The notes under the pieces: model-generated
What the model saw: the letters and a program-made list of their open reading frames with translations, nothing else
Databases searched by the model: none
Told to the model about the DNA's origin: nothing
Made by a program: the position numbers and the translations under genes
Shown: positions 35,101 through 43,900 of the stretch, piece after piece
How the letters are laid out: each line of letters opens with the position of its first letter
Position numbering within the stretch: position 1 is the stretch's first letter
Source of the DNA: Candidatus Dojkabacteria bacterium
GTDB lineage: Bacteria; Patescibacteria; Dojkabacteria; SC72; JAFGCJ01
Reading direction: 5' to 3'
NCBI GenBank assembly: GCA_016932785.1
Contig: JAFGCJ010000007.1
Span: forward strand, 1 to 62,923
DNA: 62,923 bases

Positions 35101-36192
35101 ATGAAATACTATGTTACAACATTTCCTGGTATTTCTCAGGTAACGAGGCTTGAAATTTCCGATAAAAATCCGTCAGCGAAAATTGTTAATCAATTTCGTA
35201 TAGAGAATAATGACATTCTTACTTTGGATGGAATCTTTCCAAAGGATCTTACTCAGCTTAGAACAGTGGAAGACTTTTTTTTTAATTTGGGCATTATTCA
35301 TCTTGATGGAAATAAGAGTGATTTGGTGTCTGTTTCTGAGTTTTTGTCAAAGAATAATATGATAGACCCTGCGCTGTCAGTTCACAGAGAGTTAGCTGGT
35401 GGGAAAAAGGGTGCTTTGAAAACAAAATTCAGATTTATAGTTCAGGCGAAGGATGCTAAATGGAGGAAATATAGAAGAGTCGACATCCAGAATGCTGCGG
35501 AAAAGGCTATATTGAAAAGGTATAACGGATGGAGGTTGGTGAAGGATTCTGCGCATGTGGAGTTTTGGATCCAGCAGAGTGGGCCAAATTTAATATTTGG
35601 CCTCAGGTTATCTGATAGAACAGTTAGGCATCGGGAATATAAGAAGGTTAATATCGAAGGATCTCTACGTCCGACAATTGCAGCTACTCTTGTTTATCTT
35701 TCTGGAGTTGATAAGAATGACATTTTTCTTGATCCTATGTGCGGTGCTGGGACAATACTTGCTGAAAGGATGATTGCTGGGTCTTATAGGGAAATTCTGG
35801 GGGGAGATATAGACGAATCTGCAGTAGAAGCCGCAAAAGTTAATCTTTCGAGATTAAAATCAAATGCTATTTTGCCTAATATAAAGATGTGGGATGCCAC
35901 AAATCTTCCACTTGATGACGAGTCAGTAACTAAGATTGTGACTAATCCTCCGTGGGGAAGGAGGGTTGGGTCTGATGATGAGGTAGCACATTTGTATCCT
36001 GCCTTTATTAAGGAGGTTGAAAGGGTTATGGTCTCTGGTGGTAGGTGTGTTATCTTATCAGGTAAGTGGGATGAGATTAAAAAATACCTATCCGATAGAA
36101 GTAGTCTCCTTGTCGAAAACCACATTAAGGATATTGAGGTAATGGGTTACTGCGCTGACATCTTTGTGACAGAAAAGCAGTCTGAGAAGTAG
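35101..36192 (+). CDS. THUMP-type RNA methyltransferase (Trm14/TrmN-like)
   Basis: 363 residues. The N-terminal ~170 residues resemble a ferredoxin-like/THUMP RNA-binding module (FRFIVQAKDAKWRKYRRVDI...HVEFWIQQSGPNLIFGLRLS). The C-terminal Rossmann domain has motif I DPMCGAGTILAERM (~213-226), an acidic strand-2 end (GGDIDESAVEAA), and motif IV TNPPWGRRVG (~281-290). N-P-P-(Y/W) motifs mark N-methylation of guanine or adenine in RNA, as in Trm14 (m2G6 in tRNA) and RlmL. Architecture favours a tRNA target, but the exact position is not determinable. It is probably cotranscribed with the cyclophilin gene. Confidence 0.82.
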   Translation: MKYYVTTFPGISQVTRLEISDKNPSAKIVNQFRIENNDILTLDGIFPKDLTQLRTVEDFFFNLGIIHLDGNKSDLVSVSEFLSKNNMIDPALSVHRELAGGKKGALKTKFRFIVQAKDAKWRKYRRVDIQNAAEKAILKRYNGWRLVKDSAHVEFWIQQSGPNLIFGLRLSDRTVRHREYKKVNIEGSLRPTIAATLVYLSGVDKNDIFLDPMCGAGTILAERMIAGSYREILGGDIDESAVEAAKVNLSRLKSNAILPNIKMWDATNLPLDDESVTKIVTNPPWGRRVGSDDEVAHLYPAFIKEVERVMVSGGRCVILSGKWDEIKKYLSDRSSLLVENHIKDIEVMGYCADIFVTEKQSEK

Positions 36193-36196
36193 ACTG

Positions 36197-36550
36197 CTAT
36201 ATAAGCATGGGTAGACCTCTAAGTTTTCTATTTACCGGGTCAAGAACGTATCCAAATGTTTCCAAAGTTACTGCTCCTAGAAGAAATACACCCTCGTCTC
36301 CAAATACTACGGGTGAGGTAGCTCTTTCTTTATCGATTTCAAACATTGCTTCTCCAACTTCTTTTTTTATGGTCTGACCATTTGCTAGTATGAATTCTCT
36401 TTTATATGAGGGTTTTATCTTTAGACCTTCAAGAATTTTCTTATCTACGACCGAGTAAACCGCTCCGCTATCAACGAGGAACTTTCTTGAAAATCCCTTC
36501 TTAGGTTCGCGAGGATTCAATATTTTTGTTGTTATATATGTGAGTGCCAT
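36197..36550 (-). CDS. Retropepsin-like aspartic protease
   Basis: A 117-residue protein with one catalytic motif, FLVDSGAVYSVV (Asp-Ser-Gly, ~24-35), and a downstream hydrophobic-Gly segment (FLLGAVTLETFGYVLD, ~88-103). This is the pattern of clan AA single-domain proteases that work as dimers. The size is right for a monomer of this class. Substrate is unknown; bacterial members are poorly characterised. It is convergent with the methyltransferase gene, 4 bp apart. A short AT-rich region of about 90 bp separates it from comEA. Confidence 0.75.
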   Translation of the reverse strand: MALTYITTKILNPREPKKGFSRKFLVDSGAVYSVVDKKILEGLKIKPSYKREFILANGQTIKKEVGEAMFEIDKERATSPVVFGDEGVFLLGAVTLETFGYVLDPVNRKLRGLPMLI

Positions 36551-36602
36551 ATGTTGATATTATAGCACTTTTTTGATTTTGGAATTTTTTATCTGGAAAA
36601 TT

Positions 36603-36618
36603 TTAATCCAATTTTAAT
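36603..36618 (+). repeat. 16-bp box upstream of comEA (also upstream of RAYT)
   Basis: TTAATCCAATTTTAAT, identical to 19441-19456. It is followed by TAGTAT (36629-36634), exactly 6 nt before the comEA ATG, so the box lies at roughly the -35 position of a leaderless promoter. Confidence 0.5.
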
Positions 36619-36640
36619 GATCTGTGGTTAGTATTAGGTT

Positions 36641-37261
36641 ATGGATCTCAAAGCTATCATGCAATTCATCAAGAAAAATTGGAAGATAATTCTTACTGGG
36701 GTGGTCGGGTTTACAGTAGGTGGGCTTCTTGCTCTGTTGATCATGTTTGAAATTAGAGAAGAATGTGACTGTGGGAAAGTTGATGATTCGAGTGATGTCA
36801 GTGTTCCGGTTGTTGAACAAGAGACCTGTGATCTGGAGGTCGATATAACAGGAGCAGTAGTAAATTCAGGTTTGTATTGTCTACCAAAGAATTCAAATGT
36901 CGGGGATTTAATTGATATGGCTGGGGGATTTTCCGGTGATGTATGTAACAGGTGGGTTCTGCGTGAGCTTAATAGGGCTGCTGCAGTTGAACCGAACTCT
37001 AAGGTTTATGTTCCGTTTTCAGAAGATCCGGAGTGCAGTAGCGAACTTATATCTGAAGGTGAGGGTTCCGAAATTGGGGATGGGAAGGTGAGCATAAATG
37101 ATGCCTCAGTCTCGGAGCTTGAAACCTTAACGGGGGTAGGGCCGTCCACTGCGAAGAAGATTGTTGAAGGACGGCCCTATACATCACTGGAAGATCTGAT
37201 GAATGTTAAAGGGATAGGTCAGGCGACTTTTGATGAACTTAAGGATCAAATATGTTTATGA
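36641..37261 (+). CDS. comEA: Competence protein ComEA
   Basis: A 206-residue DNA receptor for natural transformation. A single membrane helix (~17-38, ILTGVVGFTVGGLLALLIMF) anchors it. An SLBB domain (~62-125, DLEVDITGAVVNSGLYCLPK) and a C-terminal helix-hairpin-helix domain (~145-206) follow, with SINDASVSELETLTGVGPST and MNVKGIGQATFDEL. The double HhH binds double-stranded DNA. It is the first gene of comEA-comEC-comEC(MBL), with coding overlaps that imply translational coupling. It has its own -10 box 6 nt before the start. Confidence 0.92.
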   Translation: MDLKAIMQFIKKNWKIILTGVVGFTVGGLLALLIMFEIREECDCGKVDDSSDVSVPVVEQETCDLEVDITGAVVNSGLYCLPKNSNVGDLIDMAGGFSGDVCNRWVLRELNRAAAVEPNSKVYVPFSEDPECSSELISEGEGSEIGDGKVSINDASVSELETLTGVGPSTAKKIVEGRPYTSLEDLMNVKGIGQATFDELKDQICL

Positions 37262-38778
37262 CGACCCGAGTCTGCAAACTTTGGGATTATGTTGCATCGA
37301 TACCGATCATTCAAATATGCCTAGGTATTATAGTCGGGGGATTTCTTGATGGTGTCAATGATATAGTTCTCGGAGCAATATCGTTCTGTATCTCTTGGCT
37401 TGTCCGGTGTTGGTGGAAAAAGAAGATATGGAAGTGGTTTGGGATTGGAATTGTAATAGTTGGGATAAGATTATTTCTTATTGATGATTCTGTTCCACTG
37501 GACGATGTTTCGAGATTTAATGGTAGTTACGTTGAGATTTTGGGAGTTGTGACTTCCGACGTCAAATTCAATCCAGAAAAAACTAGTGTTGTACTGGATG
37601 TGAAGGAGCTGTGTTTGAAGAAAGACAATATATGCGTTGATGAGTCATCTGTCTCAGGTAATGTTCAGACCTGGATTCCTAATTTTCCCAGGGTAAGAAC
37701 CGGTGAAATACTTAATATTTCAGGTGAACTTGAGGAACCGGAAGATTTTGAGGACTCAGGAAAGTTTTCTTACGAAGCATATTTAGCAAATAAAGGTGTC
37801 CATTCTTTGATATATCGTCCGGAAGTTGAGTATACCGGTGAGCGACGATTTTTTTTTGCCTATCGGTGGCTTCTGGACTTCAGGGATCTGCTTCTGAACA
37901 AGATCAACCGCACGCTTCCTGAGCCGCATGCATCTCTCGCCGCAGGAATTTTGCTTGGTGCGAGGAGGAGCATGCCTGAGGATTTTTCTGTTTCTCTACA
38001 AAGGACAGGTACAACTCATGTGATAGCAGCCTCCGGTTACAATGTCACTCTGGTAATAAACTTTGTCATTTCTATTGCGGCATTTCTCAGTAGGAAGATA
38101 AGGGTGATTGTGGCTGTGATTTTTGTTTGGATTTTTGTTCTTATGTCTGGAGCAAGTTTGCCGGTCGTGAGAGCTGGAATCATGGGAAGTTTTGCCTTGG
38201 CGGCATTGCTGACAGGAAACGAGTCGATAGTACATGTGTCTTTACCATTAAGTGGTGCTGTTATGATTTTGGTAGATCCTGGTGTTATTTTTGACATAAG
38301 TTTTCAACTTTCCTTTCTCTCAACTGCTGGACTAATATATGTAGTCCCTGTTCTTGAAAGAGTTTTTCCGTGGATACCAGAATCATTAAAAGATTCAACC
38401 TTAGTTACTATTGCCGCTATAATATCGACCTTTCCTATATCTGCTTTTAACTTTGGTCAATTTTCGTTGATTGCTCCAGTAGCGAATTTTATGGTTCTTC
38501 CTGTTGTCGAGCTGATAATGATCCTAGGTATGGCGGTTTTGCTGTTTCCTCGAGGTCTGGGATTTTTGAGTGGTCTTGTTGCAAGTATATGCTGGGTTCC
38601 ATTGGAATATTTTGTTAACGTTATTGAATGGCTCGGATCTCTCAGTTTTGCTTCGGTTGATCTTCCGGAATTTTCTTCGATGGCACTGGTTCTGTATTAT
38701 GTGATTTTGTTTGGTATTGTTTTGTTAGCATACCCTGAGAAACGAGAACAGATTATGTTGCTAAATGTTGATTTATGA
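37252..38778 (+). CDS. comEC: ComEC/Rec2 competence channel, membrane part
   Basis: 508 residues containing the N-terminal OB-like region and the Competence domain with about ten membrane helices. It carries the signature GILLGARRSMPEDFSVSLQRTG...HVIAASGYNV and LMSGASLPVVRAGIMG. It lacks the C-terminal metallo-beta-lactamase domain, which is encoded by the next gene. It transports single-stranded DNA across the membrane. Two starts are possible: ATG 37252, or ATG 37258 overlapping the comEA TGA as ATGA; both overlap comEA. The 3' end overlaps the following ATG by 4 bp (ATGA). Confidence 0.92.
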   Translation: MFMTTRVCKLWDYVASIPIIQICLGIIVGGFLDGVNDIVLGAISFCISWLVRCWWKKKIWKWFGIGIVIVGIRLFLIDDSVPLDDVSRFNGSYVEILGVVTSDVKFNPEKTSVVLDVKELCLKKDNICVDESSVSGNVQTWIPNFPRVRTGEILNISGELEEPEDFEDSGKFSYEAYLANKGVHSLIYRPEVEYTGERRFFFAYRWLLDFRDLLLNKINRTLPEPHASLAAGILLGARRSMPEDFSVSLQRTGTTHVIAASGYNVTLVINFVISIAAFLSRKIRVIVAVIFVWIFVLMSGASLPVVRAGIMGSFALAALLTGNESIVHVSLPLSGAVMILVDPGVIFDISFQLSFLSTAGLIYVVPVLERVFPWIPESLKDSTLVTIAAIISTFPISAFNFGQFSLIAPVANFMVLPVVELIMILGMAVLLFPRGLGFLSGLVASICWVPLEYFVNVIEWLGSLSFASVDLPEFSSMALVLYYVILFGIVLLAYPEKREQIMLLNVDL

Positions 38779-39668
38779 AGGGTAATATATGGAAATTGTA
38801 TGCGGTAGTAATATTGATCTGGCTTATTATTATTTGGATTAAAGATGTCCGTGACAACAGCTTATCGGTGGTTTTTCTGGATGTAGGGCAGGGTGATTCA
38901 ATAATTGTACGTGCGCCTGACGGTTGGACGATGTTGATAGATGGCGGTGGTGGTGATTATGTTTTGAGTCAGTTGGGTAAGGTTCTTCCACCTTGGGTTA
39001 GGAAGATTGATGTTATTCTATTGACTCATCCGCATGCGGATCATTTGAGAGGGCTTCTTGAAGTCATAGAGAGGTATGAGGTGGAGGAAATCTGGTGGAA
39101 TCCTGTGTACTACCAGTTTTCTGAGTATGATTTTTTTGTTGATTCTGTAGGGGAAATTGGAGTTGCGGTTGATTCTGAAGTTTCTCGTTATGTTAACAGG
39201 GATGTTAGTATTGAAGTGCTTTGGCCCTTGAGTGAAGATGGTAATGGGATTTCGGAGGAAGAAATGTTGTGGTGTGATGAACACAATATACTGTGTTCAT
39301 CTAGGTTTGACGATAACGTTAATAATGATTCGGTGGTGATTTTTCTTAGCTACCAGGATTTTGATTTGCTTCTCATGGGAGATGCAGAGTATGAGGTTGA
39401 GGAAGTTCTTTTAAAAATTGGGAGTCTCCATGATGTAGAGGTTTTGAAGGCAGGACACCATTGCTCAAGAACTGCCAGTAGTGAAGAATTTATTGGTGTG
39501 GTGAGACCAGAACTGGCAGTATGTAGCTGCGGTGAAGGAAATAAGTTTGGACATCCTCATAAAGAGACGCTAAACAACTTCGATGAATTCGGAGTGGAAT
39601 ATCTCCGGACTGATAAAATTGGCAATGTCGTTTTAAAAAGTGATGGAGAAAAATGGTGGATAGAGTAG
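38775..39668 (+). CDS. ComEC metallo-beta-lactamase domain, separate gene
   Basis: 297 residues with an N-terminal membrane helix (~7-22, LYAVVILIWLIIIWI) and a ComEC-type metallo-beta-lactamase fold. It has FLDVGQGDSIIVRAPDGWTM, the metal motif LTHPHADHLRGL (~84-95), LLMGDAEYEVEE, and KAGHHCSRTASSEEF. In most bacteria this domain is the C-terminal part of one ComEC protein, where it is proposed to degrade the non-transported strand. Here it has its own membrane anchor and is translationally coupled (ATGA) to the channel gene. Catalytic His and Asp residues are present. Confidence 0.9.
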   Translation: MKGNIWKLYAVVILIWLIIIWIKDVRDNSLSVVFLDVGQGDSIIVRAPDGWTMLIDGGGGDYVLSQLGKVLPPWVRKIDVILLTHPHADHLRGLLEVIERYEVEEIWWNPVYYQFSEYDFFVDSVGEIGVAVDSEVSRYVNRDVSIEVLWPLSEDGNGISEEEMLWCDEHNILCSSRFDDNVNNDSVVIFLSYQDFDLLLMGDAEYEVEEVLLKIGSLHDVEVLKAGHHCSRTASSEEFIGVVRPELAVCSCGEGNKFGHPHKETLNNFDEFGVEYLRTDKIGNVVLKSDGEKWWIE

Positions 39669-39718
39669 TACTTCCGGTTTAATCATCCTGTGTAGATGTT
39701 TTCTGGGTGTTTTTTGTG

Positions 39719-39727
39719 TGATAAAAT
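39719..39727 (+). promoter_or_regulatory. Extended -10 promoter of tRNA-Arg(UCU)
   Basis: TG-A-TAAAAT, with TAAAAT at 39722-39727, 15 nt before the tRNA. The same TGATAAAAT precedes tRNA-Arg(CCU) (54747-54755) and tRNA-Pro (53288-53296). Confidence 0.55.
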
Positions 39728-39741
39728 CGCACAGTGAAGGT

Positions 39742-39814
39742 GCACCCGTAGCTCAAAGGATAGAGCAACTGCCTTCTAAGCAGTAGGCTGCAGGTTCGAG
39801 TCCTGCCGGGTGCG
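39742..39814 (+). tRNA. tRNA-Arg (anticodon UCU), copy 1
   Basis: Acceptor GCACCCG/CGGGTGC, anticodon stem ACTGC/GCAGT, loop CTTCTAA (anticodon TCT, reads AGA). T-arm GCAGG-TTCGAGT-CCTGC, discriminator G. Differs from copy 2 at 44822 only at pair 6-67 (C-G here, U-A there), a compensated change. CCA is not encoded. Confidence 0.96.
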
Positions 39815-39866
39815 TGTTTGTTTTTTGACCCGTGAGGTTCTGAACAATCAGTAATAAGTGTGGCTA

Positions 39867-39940
39867 GCACCTGTAGCTCAACCGGATAGAGCATTGGTTT
39901 GCGGAACCAAAGGTTGCAGGTTCGATTCCTGCCAGGTGCG
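39867..39940 (+). tRNA. tRNA-Arg (anticodon GCG)
   Basis: Acceptor GCACCTG/CAGGTGC, D-arm with A in the loop (Arg identity A20), anticodon stem TTGGT/ACCAA, loop TTGCGGA giving GCG. Most bacteria read CGU/CGC with ACG modified to inosine. A GCG anticodon makes inosine unnecessary here. No encoded CCA. Confidence 0.92.
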
Positions 39941-39943
39941 CGT

Positions 39944-40035
39944 AGTCCTTAGGACTGGGAAAGTCTTATTTTCAAGGGGTTTTCTTGTTGTGGAGGTTGT
40001 GTTTTTGAGTCCTATAATATTCAGTCCCCGGGGTG
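39944..40035. repeat. REPIN-like element E5
   Basis: 92 bp. Left palindrome AGTCCTTAGGACT (39944-39956) starts 3 bp after tRNA-Arg(GCG). Right palindrome AGTCCCCGGGGTG (40023-40035) is preceded by GAGTCCTATAATATT. That arm, inverted, closely matches the left arm of E8 (GGATAATATAGGACT). Confidence 0.75.
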
Positions 40036-40094
40036 GAAACAGGGTATAATTTGACTTGTTAGCCCGTGGATATGGTACAAATGTGGAGGTTCTG

Positions 40095-40186
40095 AGTACC
40101 AGGGACTAAGTGTTATAGGTTGAAAAAATGGTATACTAGAGACAGAGAAAGACTGAATACTTAGGTCTCGTTGAGTCCTAAGGACT
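40095..40186. repeat. REPIN-like element E6
   Basis: 92 bp. Left palindrome AGTACCAGGGACT (40095-40107) followed by GTTATAGG; right palindrome AGTCCTAAGGACT (40174-40186) ends 6 bp before tRNA-Arg(UCG). The interior holds an extended -10, TGGTATACT (~40129-40137), that could drive the tRNA. Confidence 0.75.
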
Positions 40187-40192
40187 TACCGA

Positions 40193-40266
40193 GCACCCGT
40201 AGCTCAACTGGATAGAGCACCGGTCTTCGGAACCGGGGGTTAGGGGTTCGAATCCTCTCGGGTGCG
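40193..40266 (+). tRNA. tRNA-Arg (anticodon UCG)
   Basis: Acceptor GCACCCG/CGGGTGC, anticodon stem CCGGT/ACCGG, loop CTTCGGA (anticodon TCG). T-arm AGGGG-TTCGAAT-CCTCT has an A-U/G-U-tolerant helix. Discriminator G, no encoded CCA. Confidence 0.94.
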
Positions 40267-40354
40267 AATTCTTGCAAATATTCTTCATTGTAATCTATAA
40301 TACTAATAGACTCAGTCTACATTAATGTAGGTATATTTCTAAGATTAGACTGAG

Positions 40355-40855
40355 ATGTTTTCTATTGATCCCCGAAAAGTTCTTCTTGTCGAGTCTGAAC
40401 CTTCAATTCAAGTTGTTGTGAGTAATTATCTGAGGATGTTATATGGCTGTGATGTTGTTACTCAATCGTCCGTTGAGGGTGCTATTTTTTCACTTCAACA
40501 AAACGTAGAGCAGCCGTTTGGTTCGATAGTTGTCTCTGATGAGGTGCAATTAAGAAAAGGTCTTTGGAGTCCTGATGAATGGGAACAAAGACATGGAGTC
40601 GGATTGTTGGAAATGCTCTATAGAAGAGGAGATATTCTGGAGACGAGTCTTCTTCCTAGGGTTGTAATTGGGGCTGGGCATTCTCAATTTGGGTGTGAGG
40701 CTTTTCAGGCGCTTTTTAGTGAAATCGAAGGTTCGTCAGGTAAAAGCGTTGAGAGTGTGACATTTGAAGAGGGATTTATATTTAGTGCAGTTAGCAAAAC
40801 CGAGATAGATGGCGCATTTGAGAAGGCGTTTGCGTCTCTTCCTACTGTGGGATGA
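40355..40855 (+). CDS. Degenerate receiver-like protein
   Basis: 166 residues. The start, KVLLVESEPSIQVVVSNYLRMLYGCDVVTQSS, resembles a CheY-type receiver: first strand, an acidic residue after it, then helix 1. The expected phospho-acceptor strand reads SIVVSDEVQ, and a late VVIGAGHSQ strand could replace the conserved Thr strand. The Lys of strand 5 is not evident. I therefore read it as a pseudo-receiver or a divergent protein of that fold, with no output domain. Partners are unknown. It lies between tRNA-Arg(UCG) and the large Cys-rich surface protein gene. Confidence 0.45.
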   Translation: MFSIDPRKVLLVESEPSIQVVVSNYLRMLYGCDVVTQSSVEGAIFSLQQNVEQPFGSIVVSDEVQLRKGLWSPDEWEQRHGVGLLEMLYRRGDILETSLLPRVVIGAGHSQFGCEAFQALFSEIEGSSGKSVESVTFEEGFIFSAVSKTEIDGAFEKAFASLPTVG

Positions 40856-40938
40856 AATAGTTTATCTTATAGTGCTTGAACTAGTATTTTGTTTATGCTA
40901 GTTTAAAATATGTCCTGATAATTTTTAATGCTATTTTC

Positions 40939-43900
40939 ATGAGAAAAATTAAGCTTTCTCGGAATGCGATCATCGTTCTCAGTTTGGTCGGGTTCCTTTT
41001 TGTAGGTGTGACAGCATATATTGTTTCTAGTTCTGATTTTTCTTTTGAATATAGGCGAAGAGCGGGAGAAGAGGATATGGGGATTGTAAGGGAAGCATTA
41101 GTGAATGGTGAGGTTATTGAGGTTGACGTTGGGACAAATCCGCCGAGTAAATTTTTTGGGACATCTGATGTTGATTATACCGATGTCAAATTTATGCTTT
41201 ATCGCGATGGTGAACGGCCTCCTGAGGTTGGGGAGTGTCTTACTGATGGTGAGTCTGGACACTATCCGGATGAGGCTGATGACGATTGGGTTGGCTGCTG
41301 TGAAGGACTGGAATATCTACCTTTTGAGGAGCCGAATGGTGACATATGTAAGAGCGATCCGACAATGTTTACTTGTACATCTACGGTATGTGGTGATGGC
41401 AAGTGTGAGTCTCCTGAGAATAAGTGTAATTGTCCTGATGATTGTATTACTGATTGTCTTCAGGCCGGGGAAAGCTACAATCCATCCTTGGGTCCGAATG
41501 ATCCGAATTTTGGAAAGTCTTGTTGTGAAGGACTGATACCTGTATCTCCGGAGGCTGTATATGATGAAGAATGTAACATGCTGCCTATTGCGGGTGCTCC
41601 TGTTACATGTTCGAACTGTGGAAATGATACGTGTGAGACGTGGGAAAATAAATGTAGCTGTTCTAAGGACTGTGGAGAGGTAGAGATTTGTGATAATGGG
41701 AAAGATGATGACACAGATGGCTATGTAGACTGTAAGGATCCCGATTGTGATGGAATTGTTACTTCAGGAGGAGTTTGTTGCGGTGGTAGTGCCTGTTCTG
41801 GGTCATGTGTTAGCGGATCGTGTTGTGAAACTAAAGTGTGCGGTAATACGTGTTGTGGAAATGCTGATGATGTTTGTGTAAATAACCAGTGTTGTGCCGT
41901 TGGAAAGACCTGTGGTCTTGAGTGTTGCGGTGCAAATCAGGGTTGTACAGGTGTCGGCTGCTTGAATTTCTGTGAAACGGAAGCCGATTGTACTAGTAAT
42001 ACTACTTGTTATGGTACAAGCTCAGGGTTGGGTTACTGTGTTCCAAAATTCTGTGATGAACCTAATGACTGTTATACAGGAAACTGTGTTGATGGTCAGT
42101 GTGATAATAGCGGTAAACCGCTTCCGCCTTTACCATCTCAGGCTCCGGCAGGGACCAGTACTACTGCTAAAAGTGGATCTCTGGTACTTGGAGCAAATGC
42201 CCAGTCTGAATCTGCTGATAATTCAGTCAGTACGGTCGTAAAGAATCTTGAGAATGATTCTGCTCATGCAAGTTTTAACCTTTTCGAAATATATGGATTT
42301 AGCATTAAGTGTGAAGGCGATGCTGATGAAGGTAGTCCCGTTTGTGAATATGTTATGGATGAAGATATGTTCAATCAAGAAGCTGTGAATCATGAGTTTG
42401 CGGTTTGGGCATGTGGTTGTGTTCAAAATGATGCAAATGATCCAAATGAGTGCGAGTGTGTAACGGACTATGTTAAAACTGATGACTACTTTGTCTATAA
42501 GCCGTCAATAAGTTCAAGGATCGACGATTCTACATTCTGTTATTCTTTGACTCAGACTGATGATGGTACTGGATGGGTTTATCCTGGGCCATTGCCGGGT
42601 TCTAATAGATCGTGGATAAAGTATGTAGCTACAGATTCTTTAGAAAATGAGCAAGTAGCATACTATATGGCCTCAATTTCTTTGAGTGATCCTGGGTTCT
42701 TGGGATTTAATTTTAAACCTGGCGAACGGTATCAAATTGATGGATATGTTTGCCATGGAAGGGACGAGAATTGGCCAGATGATGCTGAGGGTCCATACAA
42801 GTGGTGTGAGCAAACACCTATCGATACAATATTTCACACAGCACTCACGGAGGAAAATTGTGATCAACCAACTGTTGATCTGGAAGCGGATGTGACAATG
42901 TTGTCTGAAAATAGTGTTCCTGTCGGGGATATGGTAAAGGTTAGTGCTTCAAGAATTAAGAATTATACGCTGGATCATGTGCCAAGTCTTTTGGAGATTA
43001 ATTTAAGTAAGAATCTTGATTGTGCGTCCTGTGATGCTATTAAATCCTACTCTTATACTCACGATACAAATCCGGATGCGATTCCAATAATATCAGCTAC
43101 GTATACCTTCGAGTATACGGATCTTGAAGCTGGAGTGTATATTATGGAGGCAAGGGTTTTTGCGCTTGAAGACTTGGATTCTAATCTTTCTAACAATGTA
43201 GACTCTGTTGTATTCGAAGTCTATGATGAAGGAGAGTGTGAAGGTGTAACCTGTGGAGAGAAGCAGATTTTGAATACAGATACCTGCGAGTGTGAGGATG
43301 TTGATTGTACCAGTGACGATCACTGTAGTCTGAATCAAATGTGCGACCTGGAGAGTCACAGATGTGTCTGTGATGATAGCTTATGTGATCAGAGCAATTG
43401 TCCTGAAAGGAATCCTGAATGTAAGGAAATGAATAGCGATTGTTCAGCATGTATTTGTAAGAACTCGTGTCTGATGGATCAAGTTCAGGATGCAAGCTCC
43501 TGTGAATGCTATGATGTCTGTAAGATTACCCCCTCAGAATGTATTAGAGAAGGGAAAGTGCTAAACCTGTTAACGTGTGAATGCGAAGCTGTAGAGTGTA
43601 TAGACAATGACGACTGTCAGGGCATGGAGTATTGTCAGAAACCTGAGTACGAGTGTGAATGTCCAAGCTGTGGACCAAGAATGAAGGCGGTTAATAATTG
43701 TTCAGAATGTGTCTGTGATACGACATGTGCTCCGGGTCAAATTGTCAGATCTGACTGTACGTGCTATACGCCACCTCAGCCAACAGGCTGTACCAATGAG
43801 TGTTCTGAAGGGCAAATCCAGCTTTCAGACTGTACATGTTATACACCTTCGTCAACCTATGGGACCGGAGGTCCTGTAAGTGATGAGGACGAAAATGAAT

